Below, in pieces: positions 10,778 to 22,736 of a stretch of DNA of 64,000 nt. Origin of the DNA: Clarkia xantiana subsp. parviflora (lineage: Eukaryota > Streptophyta > Magnoliopsida > Myrtales > Onagraceae); the NCBI GenBank assembly GCA_036873135.1, contig JAPTYO010000059.1:8487066-8551065 (forward strand). Reading direction: 5' to 3'. Below the pieces are notes generated by a model. The model had not been told where the DNA came from, did not search any database, and saw only the letters and a program-made list of their open reading frames with translations. Within the stretch, counting starts at the first letter, position 1. Each line of letters begins with the position of its first letter. Both the position numbers and the translations under genes were made by a program.

Positions 10778-13503
10778 TATGCTTTTCTACTGCAAAGCTG
10801 TAAACTTGAGAGAGAAAGTAGAATAGAGAGATTATTAGTTAGAGAAGAGAAACATAAGTTGGTGCTCCAGATGATTTAGATAGATTTGTGAACAACCACC
10901 GGCGGTGCACGAGCCGTTTTCTTCCTCGGAAGCACAAAAAAAATACGGTCCCTACATAATCAGACATTTGCAAAATTTGTCCTAATAAATATTGGAGGAA
11001 AAAATTCACGCCAATTACCCCCTTTATCTTTATACTGTGTCCCGTGATGCACCTCGGCTGTTTAGTTTCCATATATATATATAGAAATGATTCTACTAAT
11101 TCATATACATGATGATACAACTGATATATATACCCCACCTAAGGCCGCTGATTTTGACCGAATCAATACATATGCTCATTGTATATACCAAGTCTGCTAA
11201 AAAAATCTCAACTTGTTGTTAATAGAATAATCTTACCATTAACTAGTGTGATCAATATAAAAAATCGTTATTATTATCTAACTCATTTTTTTGGATTCAG
11301 ATCACATCTTTCACTTTTCATGTCCTAAATCGTGTGCATCATAGTTAAGATAATAACACACGTCCTTATATTTAATATTTTATTTTAGAGTTCACCAATC
11401 CCAATAATTTTTTTTTAAAAAAAATAATTAAATTTAAAATACGTATCAAGATTTTAAGGGGTGTAACACAATATAAGACATAACAATCGAGTAAGAGATT
11501 TTGATCCATTTTTTTAGTAAAAAAATTAATTTACTTGAAAATAATAAGTCAACACACTTAATTATTCAGGGACACTGACCAGCCACCTAATTAATGCTAC
11601 TATTGAAATTTGAAAGGGTATAGCAGTACTAAATTATATAATTATAGGGATTTTACTTATTATAAGGATACACATAAAATGGGAAGTTGACTTAAATACA
11701 TCATCCATCCTCTGATTTGGATTGGTACGAAAAAAACAAACGGTTGATGTATGATTTATTTGATTTCTTACATATAATAATTTTTATTTCTCAATGAGTC
11801 AATAGTTTTTGATTTCCATGGAATACGGTGTACCGATTTATGATTTCATCTATCTATTAATAAAAGAGACTAGCAATGCAAAGCTCGTTGTTGACCTGAA
11901 AAAAAAAAAAAACTAGATATCAATAAAATCGATATCAATCAAATATCAAGAAAATTACTCATATATATTCTTTGAGTATTTTTATTAAGATATTGAGTTT
12001 ATTTCTAAAGAAAAATGTTCCATGAAACCCATTAATTTTCTAGAAAAAAAAAGTTTTTTTTTTTCTTAAATTTTTACAAAGAAAGACCCCATCGAATTAA
12101 AAAAAAAAAAATTAACCATCAATCTTAATTTTTGACTCATCTATTTAGTAATATACATGACTCATTCAATCATATTTATTTTTCTCTATAAAAATTAAAA
12201 AAAAAAAATCTTATCGTATATTGTCTGTCGTCTTACACACGGTCTTTCCTTCTTTCTTGTATTTAATATCAGTAAAGTTTCTACCTGCGACTTATCTTGT
12301 GAATTTTGGCCCGAAAATCATCTTTTTGATGAGAGAGAATCAGATGTATTTAATGTTATGCAAGTAAAAATTTGCCAGCTAGATGTTAAAATCACTTTCG
12401 GGCAAAGTTTCACAGTAAATTTCTCACGTTTTAGCAACACTCATTTTATATATATGCACTTGTTTTAAAAAAATATTAAATATATGCACCAATTGCATTT
12501 AACAGGAGTAACACTTCTCAAATACATAATCTACTATCAATTAAATATGACAGATATAAACCATAGATAAATCTAACAATGCACAATTCGGTGCAAATTG
12601 ACTAATATGACTCAGGTCGACATTATAAATGACTAAGTTTTATAAAGATGATCGATTGAGTTTTTTTAAACTTGTTCCTAAATATGTTTTTAATTAAAAT
12701 TTATGTGTTTGACTGGGTCGATTGGAGTATTTTTCCTAACCAACTGTCCTTGGAAGCACCAAAAATAATATGGTCCCAGGCATTCGCCACTCATAATTGC
12801 GATTTTTCATCACGATTTTAATTATTTACCTACATTTATTTTTAATTGTATCCATAACTGTTACAATAACTGAATCCATAAACAATTATAACAATCTAAT
12901 TCAAATAAAATCAAGAATTTGAAGTTAATCTAAATTCAACGTACAAGGAATTCAAACTATTATAATACAAACAGTAAGACTTCAAATTTCAATGATTTAA
13001 TGTTCAATATTAACCATTGTTACACGAAATTAAATCAAACATTCTCATTTGCTTCTTATCTCAGTTACCAATACAAGAAATATGTACATAATAATTAAGC
13101 TTATTCATGAAATGATTAAATTTAGGAATTAATTACTAAGAATTAAGCTGATTGAAAATGGAAACAAAAATGTCGATAAAGTTATAATATACAGTTGCAG
13201 TTAAAACTAGGCCAGAACAAAAATTTGAACTCCTTCGCCGGCTTTCCTACAAAGTCAGGCTCAAGCTTTTTAAGGCTAATAATGTCCCGACCATATCCCA
13301 ACTTTTATACTAAACCATAACCCCTTATAAAACCTATGTAATCGTGGTTTGTGTTACGTAAATTTGTGTTGTATTGAAAATTTGATGTATGTTAGTTTTG
13401 AATTTTTTTACCGTGTTTTAAACTTTGAGGAATTTCAAATGGTTATAATATAAGTTTTTTTTGGATGAAAATTCGGAATGGTCCGAGTTCTTCCTGAATT
13501 ACA
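10778..13503. other. 5' flank of the oxidoreductase gene and AT-rich intergenic DNA
   Basis: Read on the minus strand, the first 100 bases upstream of the start are pyrimidine-rich (CTTTCTCTCTC), typical of a plant 5' UTR. A TATATATATAT run at 11072-11084 could serve as TATA element but is not distinctive. From 11.2 to 13.5 kb I see only AT-rich DNA with A- and T-runs and no element with clear ends. Confidence 0.45.
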
Positions 13504-16299
13504 CACTACAACAAAATAGTGCTTTAGCTACAGTTCAATAGTGACGCTTATGTAAGCGTCACTTAAACTCTAGAAATGCCGACGCTTTTAGAGGCGTCGC
13601 TTCTTTTCAAAATATAACTACGCTTTTAGAGGCGTCACTCCCGTATTAAGCTTAAACAGAACACCTCTGAGACTTCGAAAAAAAAAAAAAAGAACACCAC
13701 TGAGAGTCACCAACAGTCATTAACTCTAATATCCTTCCGATCTCTCAATATCTCATTACGATTTTTCAATGTCCCTTCCTCGAAACAACTCCGACTCAGA
13801 GTGATCATCATGCTTTTAGGGCGAGAGTTTGTCTTCTTACTTCTGAAGCTCTTTTCCTCAGTTTCGTGCTAGATTGGTGCTGAATTTTGGCAGCAATCAA
13901 GGTAATCACCAAATTTAATTGATCTGTTCCGCTCCGCTTCGAATTTCTTTTGTTGACTCGCGATTTCTTTCACTAACTTACAGATCTGTGTTAGTTCAGG
14001 CTTCTCCATGTTGATACAGTCTATTTTTTCTTCTAAATTTCAGCTGATCTGTGAAATCTGTTAAGTCCTCTAAATTTCAGCTGATCTGTGAAAACATTGT
14101 GATTTCTTTCTACTGAAATATAGATCTATGTTAGTTCATGGTTTCCTTGTTGATTTGATCCTTTTTCCCTTCCAATTTTCAGTTTTTTTTTTTTTTTTTA
14201 GATTTTGATATGTTAAATCCTCTAATGGAAGCTGTAGGGTTCTCGACATACATATGCAGTTTCTCCTAGTGTTATCGAATTGTAAGTTCTAGTCTTAACT
14301 TTTACGATAGGATTCTTTGCTAACAAGCTATGTAGGTTAAGAAATGCATCATGTATTTAATATGTGCCATGTTGATAACTTGTTACATCTTTTCCTTTTG
14401 CCACCTTATAAGCATTTGCTGTTTCATTGAGCTAATATATTATATTGAAGGTATATGCTTTGAAGTTGAGTGATGACCTCCATCTCGATAAAATAGATTG
14501 TGTTTGATTGCTAATTTTTTTTCCAATCAAGTGGTTAGTGTGGCCTTTCCGTTGTATTCTCTGACTCTATTAAATTCAATATACTACATATATGTATAGA
14601 GATATTATTTTGTTGGTTTTCCTATTTTGTACCATTTGTATTTATCTTTGTGGCTCTTTACATTTTCTGATTACAAATTCATTTGTTCTTCTATATGCTT
14701 ATAGAGTCTTGTCCATTTTTTATAAGAAGAAATGGATGGATAACACCTCTATACGGTAGGTTGCTGCATTTATCCAAGCAATCCATTTTTGTGTGTTAAC
14801 TAAGTTAATCTTGAGTTAGAAATTTGAGTAGACAATACAAATGTAATTCAACATATCATGTTCATATCCTTTAATGTTCTTGCAGGTTGTACCATATCTA
14901 CTGAGGTTTATTGATGACCTCACAAACATATATGTTCGTTTCAACTGAAAAGACTGAAAGGATAGACAGGAGAAGACGATTGCCCGAAGTATCGTGGCAA
15001 GAACTATCAACAGCCTCATGGCTTGAAGCCTAAGAATCTATTAACTCGAAGGCAAGCTTTAGCTCAATAAATTGAGTTACAGAGGGGTGAGGTAAGCAGA
15101 CCAATGCTTATAGATAGATTATTCCATACTTGTCACTGAAGAAGCTTACTAATCAATGTTCTTTTCTCTTTCTTTTTTTTTTTAAATTTCAGGCAATGAA
15201 GCACCATATTTTAGAGTTGCAGAAGAGAATTGATTTGCTGAAGTCTGACAGTGACCTATCAGATGAGGTAGTTCATATGTTCTCTGCTTTTGTTTAACCA
15301 TTTTGGTGCAGTTATTGAAGTGTTCCATCTTGAAATTAATGAAAATTTGCTCGGTTATGAGTTTAGGATGAAGGGAGGAGGCAATTATCGACCTTTCTCG
15401 CAATATTCGTGAATGTAATGGAAAGCCTCTAAAGATTCCACTTAGGTGTGGCCACATTCTTTAAATTTACATTTGGTGCTAGTTTTGATTAAATCAAAGA
15501 GTTGCTTTATTGAACTAATCATGATCCTTACATCATTTGGTGCGCCAATTTTGCAGGTCCTAGAAGTTGAGGATCTAGCAGAACCAGAAACAGCAAGCAC
15601 CGATTTGTGAGCCAAATGCTAATAAGTTTTTATTTGTTACTCTTTTGTGTGCTAAACTTGTTAAGTTTCAGTTGATGTCAGATGTTATGGTGTAGTGTAT
15701 TGCTATGATTTGTAACTGCTTGACAATGTATACGATTTGGACAAAGACCATTTTTTTACTGAAGTTTTTTACCCCGTTGTATTTATGATTTAACCATGAA
15801 TTGTATCTGCGTGTGTGGTTTTAATTCAGGTTTGTTTTATATATATTATTCTATTTACATTTATTTATTATAAAAGTATGTCATTAGGGTTACATAAAAA
15901 AGCGTCCCGATATAATAGGTTAGAATGACGCAAAATACGTCCCTATTATTAATATTAGGAGACGCTTGAAAAGCGTAGTAAATTCTTTAGATTTAAAGGA
16001 CGCAAACAAACGTCTTTAGTATGTAATATTAAAAGACGCTTGGAAGCGTAATAAGTTCTATAAATTTAAAGGACGCAAAAAAGCGTCCCTAGTATGTAAT
16101 ATTAGAAGACGCTTAAAAGCGTGACGTGTACTGTAGATTAAAGGACGAATTCATAAAGCGTCACAAAATTAGTGGAGACAGTGATCAGCTGGGACGCTTG
16201 TCTTTTCGTCCTTCAAAGCGTCATAAAACTTTAAAAGACGCTTTGAAGCGTCACTTAAGATTTATCAAAGCGTCTTTTAAATCTAATTTTGTTGTAGTG
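13504..16299. mobile_element. CACTA (En/Spm-type) transposon, non-autonomous
   Basis: Begins CACTACAACAAAAT and ends with the complement, ATTTTGTTGTAGTG, flanked by the 3-bp duplication ACA (13501-13503 and 16300-16302). The subterminal zones hold many GACGCTT/AAGCGTC words in both orientations (13540-13640 and 15890-16280), the kind of transposase-binding array CACTA elements carry. The 2.8-kb interior is gene-like, with pyrimidine-rich tracts before AG and short exon-like segments around 15195-15270, 15367-15446 and 15557-15610, but no TNP2-like transposase can be read. Confidence 0.85.
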
Positions 16300-16302
16300 A
16301 CA

Positions 16303-17203
16303 TAGGCTTGCCTCTAGTGAGTTTTTTTTCCCTTGAACTCAGGTTCGGACTCGAACACTTTATTTCGAAAAGAAGCGTCTTGAAAGTCCTAAGATCATCC
16401 TTAGTTATTACCATAGCTATTGACTCAATATGATAACTATTATGAGTATAAAACTCATCATAATAACAACAATTTGTGTTAATGATTAACTATTATTTAT
16501 AAGATTCCTACTATAATCCACTTATTTTAATTTAAGCTTAAGAGTTGAATCGTGGGGCAAAATCCCACACTTGTCCGCTTGCAGGTCCCGACAGGAGAAG
16601 TAATCAAGTTTGAAAAAATTATAGACGTCAAAGTCGACGACATAGGCGGACCCGAAGCGTCGAATCCAAGCAATCTAGACATTGTGATCCAACAACATTA
16701 GTCATCAAAACTAACTCATCGACGATACGAAGGGATAAGTCATTCTACAAAATTATTTAGTCATCAAAACTAACCACTCGATGATTTGAAGAGATTAATC
16801 ATCAAAATTGACCCTTAAACGAATAAAACGCCGTCGCTATCTAAAAATGATGTTAGTCATCAAAACTAACTCCTCACGATTCGAATGGATCGGTTATCAA
16901 AACTAAACTTTAAACGAATAAAGCATCGCGCCCTCTACAAAGAATGTTAGTCATCAAAACTAACTCCTCGACGATTCGAAGGGATCATTCATCAAAACAG
17001 ACCCTTAAACGGAAAAAAAAAAAATATTGTCGCCTCAACGATTCGAAGTGATATGTCATCAAAATTGACCCTCAAACGAATAAAACATTCCTTCCATCTA
17101 CAAATGCACATTAATTCATCACAACTAAGCTAAAAAAACACAAGAAGAAACTCGATGCATGTCGCCTCCTTAAAACATTGACAACAAGCGTCTCGGGGCA
17201 AGT
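16303..17203 (+). mobile_element. Remnant of the 3' internal region of a plus-strand Ty3/gypsy element
   Basis: Ends at GTCTCGGGGCAAG followed by TGTTAGG at 17204, the same layout as the polypurine tract and LTR start of the complete element at 63899-63914. It also has a short tandem array, as that element does in the same place. No pol frame remains. Confidence 0.4.
16698..17090 (+). repeat. Tandem repeat, about 95-bp unit
   Basis: TTAGTCATCAAAACTAAC starts at 16698, 16757, 16853 and 16947, each followed by variants of TCGACGATTCGAAGGGAT and CCCTTAAACGAATAAA. The last units are degenerate. Confidence 0.7.
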
Positions 17204-17429
17204 GTTAGGACCTCTACAAAATAAGAAAGTAGACATTAGGAAAAGTTACATCTAAAGAATACAATCAAGAAAAGCCCACTAAGTGATAGTAAAGGCGTTG
17301 CCCTAAAAACCGAATGTAAGCTACTCTTCGAAAATCGGCACAAAGACAGGAAGCTGCGGCACCTACAAGAAAAGAACATCAACCCTTAGGAGAGGAGGCG
17401 GCGACATGCTTGTCACCTGGTGGGGAGAA

Positions 17430-18064
17430 AATCTTTCATCCTAATGAAAAGGAGGTTGTTTCATCCAAACCCGCTTGTTCTGACGGACTTGACGAATCTT
17501 CGCTTCTTTCACTGTGTTCGGTCCTTCAACTTGCGCTCCTGACTTCACGCTCGTCGTCCGAACCTGCACGTAGGGGCAATAACCAGCACGGAGGGGGGGT
17601 GGTGCCGAATGAGCCCTCTCCGAGGCTTAAATGAGTATTTCTAGAGAGAGAAAGCTAGAGAGAAGTCAGAGCTCTAAAGCCAATCTCAAGTGAATGTCCC
17701 CAAAATGGATGTCATAGGCTCCCTATTTATAGACAACCTTAGAACCGATCCTGGTTTTTATGCGGTTTGACGCTGGTTTAAAGGAAAATGTGAACCGTCG
17801 TCTGGTTTGATTGAAGTTGGCTATTATAAAACTCTAACTCGGTGTGAGGACACAAACGGGATACACGCACTGCAGACGACGACTCGGGTCATGTCGGGTT
17901 CGGACGATCCTGGCGCGATCCGGGTCGTCTTAGGGAAATCCGGACGCGTGTGTCGCGCGTCCGGACCGTTTTAAACCTCGGGAGCGTGTTTTGACGGTTT
18001 ACGTGATTTTGACGTGTTTGGTCCAGAATGTAAATACGAACCTGAATTAGGCATATATCCATCA
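17430..18064 (-). repeat. 3' LTR of gypsy copy A (low-coordinate end approximate)
   Basis: The LTR starts TGATGGATATATGC on the minus strand at 18064. A TATA box lies near 17725-17733, and the purine/pyrimidine landmarks match copy C. The LTR end at about 17430 is estimated from the length of copy C and is not defined by a terminal CA. Confidence 0.55.
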
Positions 18065-19309
18065 CTTGCCCCCCGAGTCAAATAATGGCTTGACCCTTAA
18101 TTGACTCTATTTTAAGATAGGATACATGTCCAATTTGGGCCTGATGTTGACCTTAAGCGACGGTTTGTTGTCGGTTGGGCACGTGGGCCTTAATTTCGCC
18201 TAACTTTATTTTTCTTGGCGAGTATTTGATATCTGCTGACGGGATTAGTGTAACAGACATGCATACATATATGACGAATATATGTGACGAGTTATAAATT
18301 TATGTAATCATGTTTTGGGTGTTGACATGCATAAGAATATACTAATCATGAATGTGTTAGCTACGGATGTATCCGACACATACATGATGAGTGTGATGAT
18401 ACAGGTACGCATGATGTGATGACATGTTATTAATAACAAGATCATGCAGTTGACTATGCGATGATGAAAACATGAATCATGGTTTAAGATAAATAAATCA
18501 TGTATACATATAACACATGAGTATGGTTGCATATGTCGAGTCTAAAAATGACGTGTGTTGTAACAAGAATGTAAAAACACTAAGTCATGTCACTAAAGAC
18601 TTATAGAAAACAGAGAGAGGTCAAGGATGACCCATAGGATCAAACACTATCAGTGAAAATAGGAGAGAGAATTTACATAAACCTCCACACTTAATAGTTT
18701 TTAGGAGCTCTCTCATTTCTTAGAGAAGAAGAAACTTTGGAGTGGAAAATTTGGAGGCCAAATATTTGAAGACCAAGCAATTCCCGGGCAGCCACCAAAC
18801 CATCACCATCGGGGAGATTTCCGGTAGGAGGAGGAGGCCACGACGCGGCGGAGCGGATTTTCACCTCATACGGCTCCTCGTTCAATTCTTTCGCATTGGG
18901 TCGGCGGCGCGTGACTAAGGGCGGCGGCGCGTGGCTGATCGGCGACGACAAGAGATTTCCGGCGGCGGTGGACGGCTCTCCGGCATCGTCTCGTGGTGGT
19001 GAGTCCAATTTCGGGTATGGCTGGACTATTTGCAACTTCGTTTAGGCTCAATTTGACCTTGATTGTTCATTGAGATTGATTACTCTAGAATGCACACAAG
19101 GTGTTTGTTAAAATTCTTAAAAGAGGTTAGTCCCCCAAATCGGCCAAAATTTTGGCTAAGTGCTGAAAATTTACTAACATGATTGTAAGTAGTAATACTC
19201 CCCTCATGTACGGTGATCATTGTCGACATGTTGCACCATGATGTAGATAGTGTTCGAACATTCTTGATGCTGATTGTTGATAGTTGATAATTGATCACTG
19301 TTATCTCCT

Positions 19310-19830
19310 TTATGATAAAACACTTAGAGAATATTTATTGATGGTTGATGTTCATTACTTGACATTCGTCGTCTCTCGTCTGTCGATTGTCGCCTGCTAC
19401 CATAGCAAAACACTTAGAAAATATTTCTTGATTGTCGATGCTTGCTATATGACATGTGTCGTGTGTCATGTGCCAACTGCTGACATGGTGGAACACTTAG
19501 AAAATATTCCTTGGTAGTCGACACTTGTTATATGTCGGCTGCTGACATAGTGGAACACTTAGAAAATATTCTTTGATAGTCGACACCTGTTATCAGTCGA
19601 CTGCTAACATAGTGGAACACTTAGAAAATATTCATTGATAGTCGACGCTTGTTATCAGTCGACTGCTGACATAGTGGAACACTTAGAAAATATTCATTGA
19701 TAGTCTATGTTTGTAATAAGTCGACTGCTAACATAGTGGAACACTTAGAAAATATTCCTCGATAGTTGTCGCTTGTTATCAGTCAACTGCTGACATAGTG
19801 GAACACTTAGAAAATATTCCTTGATATCCA
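19310..19830 (+). repeat. 62-bp tandem array upstream of the antisense gene of copy A
   Basis: GTGGAACACTTAGAAAATAT begins at 19488, 19550, 19612, 19674, 19736 and 19798, an exact 62-bp period. Two diverged units lie to the left (near 19310 and 19400). Each unit also contains GATAGTCGACNCTTGTTATC-like sequence. Copy C has two diverged units at the equivalent place (62467-62710). Confidence 0.85.
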
Positions 19831-20215
19831 TATACATGTTGTAGACCTGCATTTAATAGAAGATACATGCAAGTAAAGATGTTAGTGCTATAATCATATT
19901 CACACTTGTTACCTTAAGAAAATGCATAGTGTCATGTAGTCGCGCGTAGATCACATAACACACGTAAGTGTCGGGAAGAGGCCCATGTCGACATAGAGTT
20001 GCCCCCGAGGGGGATATTCGCTATGTGATGTATAGAGACTAATAAGTCTATAGATATGTGGCTGACTTCATGCGAAGGGTGTTCGTTGCTTAGTGCTCAC
20101 ATAGGTAGCTGTCATATATACGTGCACTGATCAAGTTGTTATCTGCCTTTGCAGATCAGATTGTCCGGACGGTTTCTTTAAGTTCACGCTTGCAGCTAAT
20201 TCGAGATAGTTGCTA

Positions 20216-22600
20216 TGAGTAAGTCTCCCATTCCTACCCCGTGTGTTACTTTATGTTCAGATACCGGCGGCGAGTCAGAGGCCGATTGATAGCATACTTG
20301 GATAGCGAGTTAGGAGCTGACACTGATCACACCTTGGAGTCTGCGACAGAGGTGACCCAATACTTTTGTAACAACCGAATAAGTGAAGAGTGATATATGT
20401 TGTATGCGTCTTCCTCCGGACTCTGTCCATACTTGGAAGTCGTATTTCCTTATGACGTACTTCCAGGAGTTACCCCAGGACAACCTACGGTGCCTCCTGA
20501 CGACTTGTCCGCTGTTTACTTAGGGCAGATTCGGGAAGGCCTGCGCTTTCCTTATTGTCCGAACCTGGTTGATCTCTGCCAATATTATCAGATCTCGCCA
20601 TTGGATCTTGTGCCTGCTAGGCTTCGTGTGTGGACTTGCTTCCGAGTATAGTTTCACCAGCAGTCGTGACATTATTCCACGGTTATCTTCAGTTGTTTTT
20701 ACTAACTTCTGCGTTCGGACGTAACGGGGTTGTGTGGCGTGAAGATGCGCTGGCCCTGTCTTCAAGAAAAGGGGTTTGCCTTTCTCGGGCTTGGAGACGC
20801 GGAGTGGTATAGTGATGTCCGGCTTACTGGGAAGGCTGACCGTTCCGGCTCTCATTGGCGACATCAATACTTTTTCGTGTGTGATGTCGGTACTACTTGG
20901 GATACAACACACGTTGTAGAGGCTGATCCTGCACCTTCCTTCTCTGAGCTCTCTTCGGACGACAAGGAGGTTTTGAAGCATATATATCAGTGTCAACAAG
21001 CGCGTACATATCAGTGTTTGTTGGTGCATCAGATCAGGAGTTGGTTGATGCTGGGATTCATGTGCTTTCTTCTAAGGATTCGGTATGATGAAAGCCTTTA
21101 TAACTTCTTACTATGTTGTTATGTAGGTTGGTTTGATGGAAAGAGCTCGTCCTTGCAGACGGATCCTGCTCATGTTATCTCTTCTTCCAAGAAGGCTGTG
21201 TCGTCTTCTACTTCTCTTCCACCTAAGGCTTCCGGTCTTGGCCGCGGCAAGGGATTGAAGGGTAAGATGTTTCCTTCTGATTTTATTTTTGACTTACTAC
21301 TCCTCCAAGTTGCTGTTCTTAACTTGTCTTTATTTGCAAGTCGCTCACCACTCGTGAATGAGCGCGTCGTTCCTGCTCCAAACTCCAGCGTTCCAGCTAA
21401 GAGATCCGACACGGCGGCGCGTCCCTCAAATGACCCTAAGCGCGCTAAGGTTGGTGCGACAAGCCAAACTCCTTCTTGTGGGAGGGGAAAAGGAGTGGAA
21501 AGTCATACTGAGGCGCCTTCTGCCCCCCGGTCGAGGGACCGACCCGTGGAGGAGCGTACTCCTCGTCGAGGTATATGTTGCAAGCTTCTTTCTTTTGCTA
21601 TCCTTGCCTTAATTTGATTGTTGTTTGCTTCACAGCGCTCTCAGCACTTGGGCGTGCTGACCTGATTCGTCCTTTGGAGGGCAACATTTCTGGGAGTAAC
21701 TGGACACCTTTTGCTATCAGAGGTCATAGGTTTGCTAAGGCTTCTAAAATTAGCATTCCGGAGGTAGGAGTACGAGTGCTGGAAAGGTGTGTTCCTCCTG
21801 GCGGTCGACGCATTCGACCATCGACTGATGAAGAGGCACATGCTTATGTTGAGAGTGCCTTGACTCAATTCGCTCCTGTGAGAATCAATATTCTCTTTTT
21901 CGTTATTTGTATGAAAGCCTATATTGTTATGACACTTTTATGCCTTGTTTGTTTTTGCATTGTTCACAGGTCGTTGCCGACATGGTGAACATGTCGTCAT
22001 TTGTGATGGAACTTGTGAGCGAGAAGCGGGCTGCAATTGAGAAGTGCGACGATGTTCGTCATGAGCTTGCTCAATCCAAGGAGAGGGTGCGCACTCTTAA
22101 CTCGAAGGCAGCGGATTTTGAGGCTCGTTACAACTCTCGACGGGCTCAACTTGACTAGCTTCAGGCAGAGGTCGTTGCTCTTGAAAAGAAGATCACAGAG
22201 GATGTTAACGCGCATGAGATAGCGTTGCGTGCGAGGAGGGATTTAAGGCTGGCAAGGAGGAGGGGCTTGCTGAGTACCCAACCACTCCTGCCTTTGTTAG
22301 TGCGGTCGATGTTGCCGCTAAGGTGAAGGCCGATAGGCTTATGGGCGAGTTTGCAGAGGATTACATCCGTAGGGTGAGCATTCTTGCCCCCGACTTCCCT
22401 TTTGACAAGCTGGGTCCTTACGCGAATTATGCTGTCGGACATGTTAACGCTTTGCGCCGTTTGGCGCTTGAGGATGCCAACTATGAGATGTTGTTTGGTG
22501 ATGAAGATGGATCGACCATGTTATCACCTCTGCTAAGATCACGGAAGTTTCCCCCGGGCAAGCTGGAGATGATGACATCTCGCGAGTGGCGTCAGGTTGA
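20216..22600 (+). pseudogene. Antisense accessory gene of gypsy copy A, decayed
   Basis: Runs opposite to the element it sits in. The start ATGAGTAAGT matches copies B and C. An N-terminal region (about 20400-21060: FPYDVLPGV, IREGLRFPYCPNLVDLC, HWRHQYFFV) resembles the plant family annotated as 'putative gypsy type transposon'. A basic, Ser/Pro-rich middle (KRSDTAARPSNDPKRAK) could be a nuclear signal, and a coiled-coil C-terminus starts at DMVNMSSFVMEL. Introns 21571-21635 and 21878-21969 have GT-AG borders at the same places as copy C. Breaks: stops after GGESEAD and at 20651, a TAG at 22156-22158, and a frameshift near 22220-22320. It is therefore not functional as one protein. The biological role of the family is unknown. 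Confidence 0.7.
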
Positions 22601-22646
22601 TTGTCATGAGTGTGTTAAACTCTTGTTCATAGATTTTGGTTCCCGT

Positions 22647-22736
22647 GTTTTAAGTTGGGGTTGCTCTGGGAGTTGACCCTTGAAGCTTTGTTTATATTCA
22701 CCTTGCTTGGATTTTAAGTTGGGGTTGCTCTGGGAG
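22647..22736. repeat. Direct repeat at the junction of gypsy copies A and B
   Basis: TTTTAAGTTGGGGTTGCTC with its flanks occurs at 22648-22672 and again at 22712-22736. The second copy runs into the truncated LTR of copy B, so this marks the junction. Confidence 0.7.

Larger units (their letters stand above)
17430..22640 (-). mobile_element. Ty3/gypsy element copy A, 3' half only (3' LTR plus internal region)
   Basis: Read on the minus strand, GACTCGGGGGGCAAG precedes TGATGGAT at 18064, the same polypurine tract and LTR start as copy C. The LTR runs to lower coordinates. It carries a CTATAAATAGGG TATA box near 17733, then GAGCTCTGACTTCTCTCTAG and CACCACCCCCCC, which also occur in order in the copy C LTR. 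Its far end is eroded; 17430 is an estimate. The internal part (18065-22640) carries the antisense gene described separately. Pol is gone. The right border meets copy B near 22.65-22.74 kb. Confidence 0.7.

Noticed and set aside
11855..11900. Possible second Helitron 5' end (TCTATCTATTAATAAAAGAG)
   Set aside because: No matching hairpin plus CTRR end could be found downstream.
19310..19830. Second CRISPR-like repeat array
   Set aside because: Whole 62-bp units are repeated; no unique spacers; plant context.
21083..21126. A 44-nt intron in the antisense gene of copy A
   Set aside because: It has GT and AG ends, but is shorter than normal plant introns, and the frame reads straight through it in copy A.
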